A stretch of DNA of 58,673 nt from Bacillota bacterium (lineage in GTDB: Bacteria; Bacillota_I; Bacilli_A; ML615J-28; CAG-698), in contig JAEEHM010000006.1 of the NCBI GenBank assembly GCA_016280895.1, positions 1-58,673 on the forward strand, given 5' to 3'. A program made the translations under genes and the position numbers. Under the pieces are notes generated by a model. That model searched no databases. It was not told where the DNA came from and saw only the letters and a list, made by a program, of their open reading frames with translations. This document shows, piece after piece, positions 26,167-34,067 of the stretch (the stretch's first letter is position 1; every line of letters starts with the position of its first letter).

Positions 26167-26919
26167 ATGCTTAAACACATAGAAATCTTTAAAAGTTTTG
26201 ATATTATTCATATTTTGATAATTATCTTAACCTTAGCTCTTATTAGTCTAACAATCATATTTAGAAATAAATTAAAATTAGAAAAATTACAAAAAATATT
26301 ATTATTAATTGGTATCATAACTGAGGTAATAAAGGTTTTTTCTTATATAATAATAAATGAAGAAACTTTAGGTGGCTATCTACCAAAAACTGATTTACCA
26401 TTTCATTTATGTTCCATGCAGATAATCTTATTGTTGATTTTAAATTTCACCAAAAATGAAAAATTAAAGCATTTAATTTATGGATTTATGCTACCTACAT
26501 GTTTGATTGGTGGATTTGCAGCGATATTACTGCCTACTTCATCAGCAAAATCCTTTGTGTTAATATTTATTCAATATTTTACATACCATATCGCAATTGT
26601 GTGCTTTGCGGCATATTTACTTACTACCAAAGAAATTAAATTTGAGTTAAAAGATTATTTTAATACCTTACTATGTTTAGTAGGAGTATTATTAATTGCG
26701 ATTTATATCAATAGTATTTTAAATGATTATATTTCTAATATCAATTTTATGTATGTAGTAAATCCACCAGTTGATGGTCTTCCACTACTTAATAAAGACC
26801 ATGGTTGGTTTGTGTACATATTAACATATGCTGCTATTTGCGTATTTGCGGTAACAATATGTTTTATAAAGCCAATCATACTTGCAATTATAAATAGAAA
26901 GAAGCCTTTAGAAGAATAA
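26167..26919 (+). CDS. YwaF/TMEM164-type integral membrane protein
   Basis: 250 residues with about seven hydrophobic segments and a short polar C-terminus. The segment TDLPFHLCSMQII near residues 76-88 is the hallmark of the YwaF (TIGR02206)/TMEM164 family of integral membrane proteins. Bacterial function is not established; eukaryotic TMEM164 is an acyltransferase, and His and Cys of the HLC motif may be catalytic (by analogy). It begins 8 bases after the DAHP synthase gene and ends the operon at a terminator overlapping its stop. Nothing suggests a role in aromatic synthesis. Confidence 0.75.
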   Translation: MLKHIEIFKSFDIIHILIIILTLALISLTIIFRNKLKLEKLQKILLLIGIITEVIKVFSYIIINEETLGGYLPKTDLPFHLCSMQIILLLILNFTKNEKLKHLIYGFMLPTCLIGGFAAILLPTSSAKSFVLIFIQYFTYHIAIVCFAAYLLTTKEIKFELKDYFNTLLCLVGVLLIAIYINSILNDYISNINFMYVVNPPVDGLPLLNKDHGWFVYILTYAAICVFAVTICFIKPIILAIINRKKPLEE

Positions 26920-26935
26920 ATCTAAAGACTTTTTA
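26902..26935 (+). terminator. Terminator of the aromatic operon
   Basis: Hairpin AAG-C-CTTTAGA / TCTAAAG-A-CTT with one mismatch and an eight-base loop, then a T-rich run. Its left arm lies in the last codons of the membrane protein gene. Confidence 0.7.
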
Positions 26936-26944
26936 TTATATATC

Positions 26945-26973
26945 TTTAAAATTTTGATAATTTATGGTAAAAT
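26945..26973 (+). promoter_or_regulatory. Promoter giving a leaderless transcript (26981 gene)
   Basis: TTTAAA (26945-26950), 17-base spacer ending TGG, TAAAAT (26968-26973), an extended -10. The ATG at 26981 is 7 bases past the -10, where transcription would start. No ribosome site precedes the ATG. Confidence 0.5.
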
Positions 26974-26980
26974 ATATAAT

Positions 26981-27748
26981 ATGAAACAATATGATATTAT
27001 TAATAATTTCACAAAGACTTTAATTGAAAGAAAATACATAAATCTGGCTTTTTTATCAGGCTCCTATGCTAGAAAAAGAGAAGATGAATATTCTAATATT
27101 GATTTTTATTTTGTATTAAATGATAAATATGAAGAAGATTTTTATAATGATTATTATAAATTATTATCATCATTTGGTACTATCATCTACAACAAAAGCA
27201 TTGATAATAAAGATATAATCCTTGTTTTAAAAACAATAGATTTAGATATAAATATCAATATTCATATTACTGATTTGAATGATTTAGATTTAAATAATGA
27301 TATCCTTCCTTTATATGATCCTTATCATTTATTTGATAAAATTGATACAAATATTTCATATAGTCCAGCTGAAATTGGTCAATTTATTGATGATTTGGCT
27401 TTATATGGACTTGATTTTGAAAGAATGTATAAAAGAAATGATATTTTAATCATGTATGGTATTGTAACTGATGCTTTAGATAATTATGTGAAAATATATA
27501 GATATTATAAAAATCAAGAAAGTTCTAAATTAAATAAAAAAGAATTCTTATCAGTTTTAGATAAGAATGAAAGAATATACTTCATTAATATTTTAAAAAA
27601 TCTAAAAATTGATTCATTAAAATTTGCGATGATTTTAATATTAGATGGTATATTTCAAATATTAATGAAATTAGATTTAAAAGTAGCAAGTGAATTTGAT
27701 TATGATTTCTATAATTATGTACTAAATAAATTTAAAAACTTGAGGTAG
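26981..27748 (+). CDS. Nucleotidyltransferase-like protein with altered metal site
   Basis: 255 residues from the ATG at 26981. The N-terminal part resembles the polymerase-beta/aminoglycoside adenylyltransferase fold: LSGSYARKREDEYSNIDFYF near residues 25-44, where GS and the following acidic pair normally bind nucleotide and metal. The first Asp of the D-x-D pair is replaced by Asn39 (N-I-D). A later acidic strand, IDLDININIHI, fits the third metal ligand. The C-terminal half is helical with no recognised motif. It may be a weak or inactive enzyme; substrate unknown. It appears to start a unit with the lipid kinase gene, 3 bases downstream. Confidence 0.65.
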   Translation: MKQYDIINNFTKTLIERKYINLAFLSGSYARKREDEYSNIDFYFVLNDKYEEDFYNDYYKLLSSFGTIIYNKSIDNKDIILVLKTIDLDININIHITDLNDLDLNNDILPLYDPYHLFDKIDTNISYSPAEIGQFIDDLALYGLDFERMYKRNDILIMYGIVTDALDNYVKIYRYYKNQESSKLNKKEFLSVLDKNERIYFINILKNLKIDSLKFAMILILDGIFQILMKLDLKVASEFDYDFYNYVLNKFKNLR

Positions 27749-27751
27749 AAA

Positions 27752-28693
27752 ATGAAAATTGAGCACGTTTTTATTGTAAATCCTGTTGCAGGAAAGAAAG
27801 ATCAAACTGAATATATAAAAAATGAATTAGATTCTATTAATGGATTTGATTATACCTTATATAACACAAAAGATGTTGGTGATGCAACAAAATATGTCCA
27901 TGAATTATGCAAAAATAATCCAGAAAAAGAATTTAGATTTTATTCATGTGGTGGCGATGGTACCTTAAATGAAGTAATTAGTGGTATGGAAGGCTATCCA
28001 AATGCGTCATTTACTTGCTTTCCATGTGGAAGTGGCAATGATTTTGTGAAAGCCACTAAAGATAGAGATTTTACTGATATCAAGGCACTTCTTGAAGGCA
28101 GTGAGAAGAAGATCGATTTAATTAAAGTCAATGGTCATAATTCCATTAATATTGTGAATATCGGTTTTGATGCAGCAGTAAGCTATAATATGGCAAAATT
28201 CAAAAAATGGCCACTAGTATCTGGTAAAGGTGCTTATAATTTAGCCCTTGTTTACTCATTATTTAATGATATGAAACACAAAGGAAAATTATACGTTGAT
28301 GATGAACTTGTATATGAAGGAAAATTCTTACTAACTGCTGCTTGTAATGGTATTTGCTGTGGTGGTGGCTATTATTTCATGCCAAATGCATGTATTGATA
28401 GTGGCTACATTGACCAAATGTTTGTGAAACAAATCAGCCTATTTAAGTTTTTAAAATATGTTAAAAACTTCAAAAATGGTACATATGAAAAATATCCAAA
28501 ATTGATGAAATATATTAATTTATACAAGGCGCATAAGATAAAAGTAGTATCAACTAATGGAAAATATTTAAAATATGGCTATGATGGTGAAAATGGAATC
28601 GCAAAAGAAATTGATATTGAAATAATTCCATCTGCACTCCGTTTCTTTGTGCCTAATAAAATCAAAAATCTTGACAAAAACGATAAAAAATAA
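27752..28693 (+). CDS. Diacylglycerol/lipid kinase family protein
   Basis: 313 residues of the DgkB/YegS family. The nucleotide-binding region is visible: FIVNPVAGKKD near residues 6-16, SCGGDGTLNEVISG near 68-81, and PCGSGNDFVKAT near 92-103. Members phosphorylate diacylglycerol or related lipids at the inner face of the membrane, recycling diacylglycerol into phospholipid synthesis. Which lipid is used here is not certain. It is preceded by the nucleotidyltransferase-like gene (3 bases). The promoter for acpP sits across its stop codon. Confidence 0.88.
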   Translation: MKIEHVFIVNPVAGKKDQTEYIKNELDSINGFDYTLYNTKDVGDATKYVHELCKNNPEKEFRFYSCGGDGTLNEVISGMEGYPNASFTCFPCGSGNDFVKATKDRDFTDIKALLEGSEKKIDLIKVNGHNSINIVNIGFDAAVSYNMAKFKKWPLVSGKGAYNLALVYSLFNDMKHKGKLYVDDELVYEGKFLLTAACNGICCGGGYYFMPNACIDSGYIDQMFVKQISLFKFLKYVKNFKNGTYEKYPKLMKYINLYKAHKIKVVSTNGKYLKYGYDGENGIAKEIDIEIIPSALRFFVPNKIKNLDKNDKK

Positions 28694-28699
28694 TATAAT
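28671..28699 (+). promoter_or_regulatory. Consensus promoter for acpP
   Basis: Perfect TTGACA (28671-28676), 17-base spacer, perfect TATAAT (28694-28699). The -35 is inside the end of the lipid kinase gene. Confidence 0.82.
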
Positions 28700-28732
28700 A
28701 TTATATAGAAATAAATTAAGAGAGGTATTTAT

Positions 28733-28960
28733 ATGTTTGAAAAAGTACAAGCAATTATTGCTGAACAATTAAAATTAGATAAAGAAAAAATTACTATGGA
28801 ATCTCGTTTAACAGAAGATTTAGGTGCAGATTCTCTAGATGCAGTTGAAATCATCATGGCACTTGAAGAAGCATTCAATGTTCAAATTGATGATAGTAAT
28901 TTACAAGAAACTAAAACTGTTGGTGACATCGTAAATTGCTTAGAAAAGACTTTAAAATAA
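28733..28960 (+). CDS. acpP: Acyl carrier protein
   Basis: 75 residues, acidic, four-helix type. The phosphopantetheine attachment motif GADSLD places the prosthetic group on Ser34. The family carries growing acyl chains in fatty acid and phospholipid synthesis. It follows AGAGG at a good distance, has its own consensus promoter and is followed at once by a terminator, so it is expected to be highly expressed and mostly monocistronic. Confidence 0.95.
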   Translation: MFEKVQAIIAEQLKLDKEKITMESRLTEDLGADSLDAVEIIMALEEAFNVQIDDSNLQETKTVGDIVNCLEKTLK

Positions 28961-28969
28961 TATAAGAAT

Positions 28970-28997
28970 ATCCTAAGCATGTCTTAGGATTTTTTTA
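28970..28997 (+). terminator. Terminator after acpP
   Basis: Perfect ATCCTAAG / CTTAGGAT stem (28970-28977 with 28983-28990), five-base loop, seven T. The next gene has no clear promoter of its own, so read-through may feed it. Confidence 0.85.
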
Positions 28998-29012
28998 TTA
29001 AAAGGAGGCTAT

Positions 29013-30191
29013 ATGTTTAAAATAGCTGAATATCTTTTTATCAAAAGAAAACATTTAGATATTAATGACTATAACACCAAAACAAAATATGGCATAATAT
29101 CTTCAATATTTGGTCTTATCTGTAATATTTTGTTGTGTGTATTTAAGGTAATAGTAGGTCTAATATTTCAAAGTATTGCGATTATTACTGATGGTGTAAA
29201 TAATATTACTGATTCCTTTGCATCCATTATATCTTTGATAGGCTTTAAAATATCCAAGAAAGAAGCAGATGAACATCATCCGTATGGACATGAGAGAATC
29301 GAATATATCAGTGCCTTAATGGTAGCAGTATTAATTATATCACTTGCTATTATACTAGGAAAAAATTCTTTATTAAAAATCATTAATAAAGAAACAATGG
29401 ATCTATCTAAGTTTTATTTAATATTGATTCTTTTAATATCATCAATATTAATAAAAACATGGATGGCCTTAATATATTCATATTCATTTAAAAAGACTAA
29501 ATTTATGACTTTAAAAGCAGATATTTCTGATTCAATTAATGATATTATCGCAACATCATTTATTTTAATATCATTAATAGCTGCAAAAATATTTGATTTA
29601 AATCTAGATGGCTATTTAGGTTTAGCCTTAGCATTATATATGTTATTTAGTGGCATCAAGCTTATGATAGAAACAATATCTCCTTTAATAGGAGAAGCTC
29701 CTGATAAAAAAGAAGTTGATAAATATTTAAATAATATCTTAGCATATGATAAAATATTAGGTGCTCACGATTTGATTCTACATCATTATGGTGCTAATAA
29801 GATTTATGCAACAGTCGATGTTGAAATGAATAGATGCCTTGATATTATGGATTGTCATAACATCATTGATAAAATTGAAAGAGATTTTAAAAACAATTAT
29901 AATATTTTATTAAAAATTCACCTTGATCCAATTGATTTAGATGATGAAGATATTATTAAATATCGAAGTGTATTAGAAAATATATTAAAGAATTCAAATC
30001 ACTCATTTCATGATTTTCGTCTTATTAAAAGTGATGATAATATTAAAATATTATTTGATTTAATTATTCACTTTCAAGAAAACAAGGATAAAAATAAAAT
30101 TGTGGATGAAATTAAAGAAAAATTATTAGAAAAATATAAAGAAATAAAGGATATCAATTATGAATTTATAATTGATGTTGATAATATTTAA
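29013..30191 (+). CDS. Cation diffusion facilitator family transporter
   Basis: 392 residues. The membrane domain (about residues 25-215) has the CDF metal motifs: DGVNNITD near 61-68, HPYGHERIEY near 85-94 and ADISDSIND near 167-175. A cytoplasmic ferredoxin-like domain follows (about 215-305), then an extra ~80-residue region rich in Asp, Lys and Ile. That makes it longer than the ~300-residue classical members but similar to many Firmicutes homologues. It should export a divalent metal such as zinc, manganese or iron in exchange for protons; the metal cannot be assigned. The start follows AAAGGAGG. pepP is 11 bases downstream. Confidence 0.88.
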   Translation: MFKIAEYLFIKRKHLDINDYNTKTKYGIISSIFGLICNILLCVFKVIVGLIFQSIAIITDGVNNITDSFASIISLIGFKISKKEADEHHPYGHERIEYISALMVAVLIISLAIILGKNSLLKIINKETMDLSKFYLILILLISSILIKTWMALIYSYSFKKTKFMTLKADISDSINDIIATSFILISLIAAKIFDLNLDGYLGLALALYMLFSGIKLMIETISPLIGEAPDKKEVDKYLNNILAYDKILGAHDLILHHYGANKIYATVDVEMNRCLDIMDCHNIIDKIERDFKNNYNILLKIHLDPIDLDDEDIIKYRSVLENILKNSNHSFHDFRLIKSDDNIKILFDLIIHFQENKDKNKIVDEIKEKLLEKYKEIKDINYEFIIDVDNI

Positions 30192-30202
30192 GGAGGAATA
30201 TA

Positions 30203-31477
30203 ATGAACAAATCATTTTATGTTAAAAAAAGAAAAGAATTATTAAATAAATTAGATAAAAATGGCATAATTGTGCTTCATAGTGGAACATATTTTCAAGA
30301 TACTAATGATGAAGATTTCCCATTTTCTGTAAATCGTAATTTCTTTTATCTAACAGGTATCAATCAAGCAAACGTTATTCTTGTAATTACTAAATCAGAA
30401 AATGAAAACAATGAATATTTGTTCTTAGAAGAAAATGATCCTGTAATGGTAAAATGGATTGGTGAAAAACTATATCCTGAAGAAGCTAGTAAAATAAGTG
30501 GTATTAAAGATGTAAGATTTTTAAATGAATTTGATTCATTTATTTTCTCAAGATTAAATCCATCAAGAAAATTCTATGATAAACTTCCTAATTTATATTT
30601 AGATTTAGAAAGAAGATTTGACCTTCATTATGATACTTGGCCAATGAAATATTCTAAGGAATTTAGAGATAAATATCCAGAAATCAACATTTTAAATATT
30701 TATCCTACTTTAATCAGCATTAGAAGTAAAAAAGAAAAAGAAGAAGTTGATAAAATTAGTGAAAGTATTGAAACTACTAAAGATGCACTTGAAAATGTAA
30801 TGTCAAATATTCGTGGTGGCCTATATGAATACCAAATCGAAACATTCTTTGATTCATCAATTAAATGGAATGGCCAAAAAACACATTCTTTTACTACAAT
30901 TGCTGCTGCAGGTAAAAATGCTACTATCCTGCATTATACAGCCAACAACAATATCGCAAAAGATGGCGATTTAATGTTATTTGATTTAGGCTGTAATACT
31001 GATTATTATATTTCTGATATTTCTAGAGTTTACCCACTAAATGGTAAATTTACTAAACGTCAAAGAGAAATCTATGAAATCGTGTTGAATTGTAATAAAA
31101 AATGTATAGAATGGTTACATCCTGGTGTAACTTGGGAAGAATATAATGATTATGCTAACAAATTATTAATTGAAGGCCTGAAGAGAATCGGTAAGATTAA
31201 AGAAGATTCTGAACTAAGAAAATATTACTGGCATTCAATTGGCCATTCAATAGGTCTAGATACTCATGATCCATCTCTTGCAACTGATGGCTTGCAAGAA
31301 GGAATGTTAACTACATGTGAACCAGGTCTATATTTAGAAGATGAAGGCATTGGTGTAAGAATTGAAGATGACATTTTAATCACAAAGGATGGATGCATCA
31401 ATTTAAGTAAGGATATCATTAAAGAAGTTGATGATATTGAAGCATTCATGAAGAAAAACAATAAATATGTAAAATAG
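30203..31477 (+). CDS. pepP: Xaa-Pro aminopeptidase (M24 family)
   Basis: 424 residues. An aminopeptidase P N-terminal domain (about 1-175) is followed by the pita-bread metallopeptidase domain. The five metal ligands can be seen: Asp in FDLGC, Asp 11 residues later in SDISRVYP, His in HSIGHSIGLDTHD, Glu in CEPGLY and Glu in GVRIEDD. The enzyme removes N-terminal residues preceding proline, usually with two manganese ions, in cytoplasmic peptide turnover. The start follows AAGGAGGAA. It is probably cotranscribed with the upstream cation efflux gene. Confidence 0.92.
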   Translation: MNKSFYVKKRKELLNKLDKNGIIVLHSGTYFQDTNDEDFPFSVNRNFFYLTGINQANVILVITKSENENNEYLFLEENDPVMVKWIGEKLYPEEASKISGIKDVRFLNEFDSFIFSRLNPSRKFYDKLPNLYLDLERRFDLHYDTWPMKYSKEFRDKYPEINILNIYPTLISIRSKKEKEEVDKISESIETTKDALENVMSNIRGGLYEYQIETFFDSSIKWNGQKTHSFTTIAAAGKNATILHYTANNNIAKDGDLMLFDLGCNTDYYISDISRVYPLNGKFTKRQREIYEIVLNCNKKCIEWLHPGVTWEEYNDYANKLLIEGLKRIGKIKEDSELRKYYWHSIGHSIGLDTHDPSLATDGLQEGMLTTCEPGLYLEDEGIGVRIEDDILITKDGCINLSKDIIKEVDDIEAFMKKNNKYVK

Positions 31478-31506
31478 GTTAAAGTGAAAACTTTAACTTT
31501 TTTTAT
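31478..31506 (+). terminator. Terminator after pepP
   Basis: GTTAAAGT / ACTTTAAC perfect 8-bp stem with a GAAA loop, followed by a long T-rich tract. Confidence 0.8.
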
Positions 31507-31526
31507 TTTTTTAGTAAAAAGTAAGT

Positions 31527-31556
31527 CCCCTTTTTTAAATATATAATTGAAAGGGG
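31527..31556 (+). promoter_or_regulatory. Inverted repeat masking the ribosome site of the 31565 gene
   Basis: CCCCTTT (31527-31533) is complementary to AAAGGGG (31550-31556), which is the ribosome site for the ATG at 31565. In an RNA reading through from upstream the two would pair and hide that site. I see no convincing -35 for a local promoter. Confidence 0.45.
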
Positions 31557-31564
31557 TATTAATA

Positions 31565-32209
31565 ATGAAATTAACATTAATATTTTTATTTGTGATATTT
31601 GGACTTGGAATTAAAGATGCTAATAATTCTAAGGTGTATTCAAGCACTGGTCATAGTCAATTTAGTGAGCTAGTGATGGTTGATGAAGATGCTTATATTA
31701 TTAAAGATGTAAGTGATGAATTCATTGATAATGAATTGAAAGATTTAAAATGGAAATTGTTTGGTACAAGAGAAAAGGTCTTAAATGATGAAGAAGATGC
31801 TACCTTTGTATCAAATACGATCTTTTCTCGTAGCAATAAAACAAGAGAGGCGTATACATTTACCTATGATACATCAAAAATTGTGTACACAGCCTTATCT
31901 GTAACTACTAAGGGATCAATAAATACTAAGGGTGTATTTAAGATGAAAAGTAAAGAAATCACCGTTGTAGGTGATTTTGGTGGTGAGAAAAAACAAGAAG
32001 ACAGCACAAAGGATGTAGAAAATGGAAAATTATCAGTTGTGATTTATCCAAATAAGATGATTACATTACGTATTGTTGGTAAAGCAAAGGTCACAAATGG
32101 AGTTATGAAGAAATTCATCTTTGGAATATGCAGTAAAAAAGGAGCCTATGAGGTAGTAACAGTTACATCAACTTGCTACGAACTCTTAGAAGAGGATGCA
32201 AATGCGTAA
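31565..32209 (+). CDS. Exported protein of unknown function
   Basis: 214 residues from the ATG at 31565, eight bases after AAAGGGG; an in-frame TTG at 31547 precedes that ribosome site and is rejected. The first ~18 residues are hydrophobic (LTLIFLFVIFGLGI), a signal peptide or anchor without a lipobox Cys. The rest is soluble-looking, with a basic stretch, and I recognise no domain. The next gene starts within its last codons, so the two exported proteins are translated together and may act together. Confidence 0.65.
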   Translation: MKLTLIFLFVIFGLGIKDANNSKVYSSTGHSQFSELVMVDEDAYIIKDVSDEFIDNELKDLKWKLFGTREKVLNDEEDATFVSNTIFSRSNKTREAYTFTYDTSKIVYTALSVTTKGSINTKGVFKMKSKEITVVGDFGGEKKQEDSTKDVENGKLSVVIYPNKMITLRIVGKAKVTNGVMKKFIFGICSKKGAYEVVTVTSTCYELLEEDANA

Positions 32210-33086
32210 AAAGATATTCTTTTTAATCTTAATTGTGATGAGCTTAGCCTTAATTGGTTTTGCGCTTTTCAAAGGAAGAGAAAAAATTAAGGTAAGTGCT
32301 CTTACTTATCCATATTCATATGTATCAAAAGTAAATAATAATGATGTAATTGATATTAAATTATTGATTAATAATAATGATTCATATTTTACGAGAATGG
32401 AAAAGATTGAATCAGCTTATATCAGTGGCATTGAAGGTAAGATGAAATTAAATATTGAAAAAATAGAAATTAGCGATAAAAAAACAAAAATTAAAGATGA
32501 TGATTATTATTTAGTTCATTATTATTTCAATATTGATGCTAAATTTGATTCAAATTATTATTTGTTTATTAAAAAAGCATATTTATATTTAACTTATTCT
32601 AATGGAACAAGTACTAATATTTATATTGGTTCCTTTACTTATGTAAAATATGATGATAATTATGAAGATTTATCAATATCTTCCTTAAAAGCAATCAATT
32701 CTAAAGCTGGTAATGATGGTTTTTATGGTATTTTAATGGGAATTAGAAATAATAAGGATGAATTAATAAATATTAATTCTATTGAATTATTAGATGGAAA
32801 TATCAAAGATGTAAAAATAAAAATTGTGGATGACATTACATCAAGTGAATATAATGATTATTTTAATGATTTAAATTTCGTAAATAAGGTTGAAATAAAT
32901 AATTTTGATCAATTATATTTAGCTATTTCTTTTGAATATGAAGATAATTTAGTCTTTCCTCCATCTAATATAGGTCTAAAAATCAATTTAGATGATGCTT
33001 CTTATTATTTAGATAATTTTCCTTTCTATAACAAAACAAGCCTTGATTTATCAAAATATGATTTAATTATTTATGAATATAAATAA
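32202..33086 (+). CDS. Membrane-anchored or exported protein of unknown function
   Basis: 294 residues from the ATG at 32202, chosen because GAGGA lies upstream at a workable distance; the in-frame ATG at 32196 is also possible. An N-terminal hydrophobic helix (IFFLILIVMSLALIGFALF) follows three basic residues, so the protein is exported or anchored facing outside. The remaining ~260 residues are rich in Asn, Asp, Tyr and Lys with a beta-like pattern but no motif I recognise. It overlaps the preceding exported protein gene by 8 bases. Confidence 0.65.
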   Translation: MRKKIFFLILIVMSLALIGFALFKGREKIKVSALTYPYSYVSKVNNNDVIDIKLLINNNDSYFTRMEKIESAYISGIEGKMKLNIEKIEISDKKTKIKDDDYYLVHYYFNIDAKFDSNYYLFIKKAYLYLTYSNGTSTNIYIGSFTYVKYDDNYEDLSISSLKAINSKAGNDGFYGILMGIRNNKDELININSIELLDGNIKDVKIKIVDDITSSEYNDYFNDLNFVNKVEINNFDQLYLAISFEYEDNLVFPPSNIGLKINLDDASYYLDNFPFYNKTSLDLSKYDLIIYEYK

Positions 33087-33090
33087 AAAA

Positions 33091-33130
33091 AGATTTATTA
33101 CTTTAAAAAATCATAAATCTATGATATAAT
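33091..33130 (+). promoter_or_regulatory. Promoter with overlapping inverted repeat (33156 gene)
   Basis: TTTAAA (33102-33107), 17-base spacer, TATAAT (33125-33130). An 8-bp inverted repeat AGATTTAT / ATAAATCT (33091-33098 and 33113-33120) spans the -35 and could be an operator or a weak terminator for the upstream gene. Confidence 0.5.
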
Positions 33131-33155
33131 AAAGAAGTAATGAAAGGGAAATATT

Positions 33156-33407
33156 ATGATAGAATTTAGATATGACACACAATTATTAATTGATGGGGAA
33201 AATTTAGACGAAGATGAAATCAATGATTATATCACTGAACATTTTGCAGGTGATTGTTTACTTGTAGTAGGTGATGATACTTTAATTAAGCTTCATTTTC
33301 ACACAAATAAGCCATGGGAAGTACTTGAATATTGTGCATCTCTTGGTGAAATCTATGACATCGTAGTTGAAGATATGGACCGTCAAGCAAGAGGTCTTAA
33401 AGGATAA
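33156..33407 (+). CDS. Stand-alone FakA/DAK-associated C-terminal-type domain
   Basis: 83 residues. The pattern FAGDCLLVVGDDTLIKLHF (about 31-49), followed by HTNKPWEVLEY, GEIYDIVVEDMDRQ and a short basic tail, resembles the region after the Dak2 domain in fatty-acid kinase FakA, where GDS-x-VVV, K-x-H-x-HT and ENM-x-x-Q are conserved. There is no kinase (Dak2) domain and no FakA or FakB neighbour. Small proteins of this kind occur in Firmicutes under names such as kinase to dihydroxyacetone kinase; their function is not established. It has its own promoter and terminator. Confidence 0.68.
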   Translation: MIEFRYDTQLLIDGENLDEDEINDYITEHFAGDCLLVVGDDTLIKLHFHTNKPWEVLEYCASLGEIYDIVVEDMDRQARGLKG

Positions 33408-33412
33408 AAAAT

Positions 33413-33447
33413 AGTGCTAACATTTTTAAAATGTTGGCACTTTTTTA
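33413..33447 (+). terminator. Terminator after FakA-like domain gene
   Basis: AGTGCTAACATTTT / AAAATGTTGGCACT stem (one G-T pair) with a single-base loop, then six T. Confidence 0.87.
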
Positions 33448-33482
33448 GTAATTATTTATTTATTTTTTGTAAATATATAAGT

Positions 33483-34067
33483 ATGATAAAAATAAATAAT
33501 TTAGAAAAAGCTTATAAGAATAAAACAGTATTAAGAATTGATGAATTATCATTTGAAAGTGGATGCTTATATTTATTGTGTGGCGCAAATGGTGCAGGTA
33601 AATCGACACTTGTGAAATCTATTTTGAAAATCATTGATTATTATGGTGACATTAAAATAGATTCGAAAATAATTGGTTATTTACCAGAAAGATTTCCAGA
33701 AATTTCTTATATTTCAACATTCACTTTTTTAAAATGTTTGAAAATAGATGGAAATTATCAAAGAATAGAAGAATTAGCAACATATTTTGATTTAGATTTA
33801 AAAAAGAGTATTTCTAGTTTATCAAAAGGTAATTTACAAAAAGTAATGATTATACAAGCAATCATGAATTATGCTAATATTATGATATTTGATGAACCCT
33901 TAAATGGACTTGATATTTCTAATCAAAAGAAGTTTATTGATTTATTGAAAACATTAAAGGATGAAAATAGATGTATTATTATTACAACTCATTATCCATC
34001 TTATTATTCATCTATTGGGGATAAAACTATTTATTTAGAACAGGGTAATATTTATGAAGCTAATTAA
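33483..34067 (+). CDS. ABC transporter ATP-binding protein
   Basis: 194 residues from the ATG at 33483; a longer frame from 33414 reads through the terminator and is rejected. Walker A GANGAGKST near residues 33-41, signature SLSKGNLQK near 117-125 and Walker B IMIFDEPLNGLD near 137-148 are intact, and the switch His is in TTHYPS. There is no good ribosome site before the ATG. The next gene starts 14 bases before its stop and encodes a six-helix membrane protein, so the two form a simple two-component ABC transporter. Substrate unknown. Confidence 0.87.
   Translation: MIKINNLEKAYKNKTVLRIDELSFESGCLYLLCGANGAGKSTLVKSILKIIDYYGDIKIDSKIIGYLPERFPEISYISTFTFLKCLKIDGNYQRIEELATYFDLDLKKSISSLSKGNLQKVMIIQAIMNYANIMIFDEPLNGLDISNQKKFIDLLKTLKDENRCIIITTHYPSYYSSIGDKTIYLEQGNIYEAN

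Noticed and set aside
31541-31547. TATAAT at 31542-31547 as a promoter for the exported-protein gene
   Set aside because: No acceptable -35 at 16-18 bases, and the start would fall inside the ribosome site.
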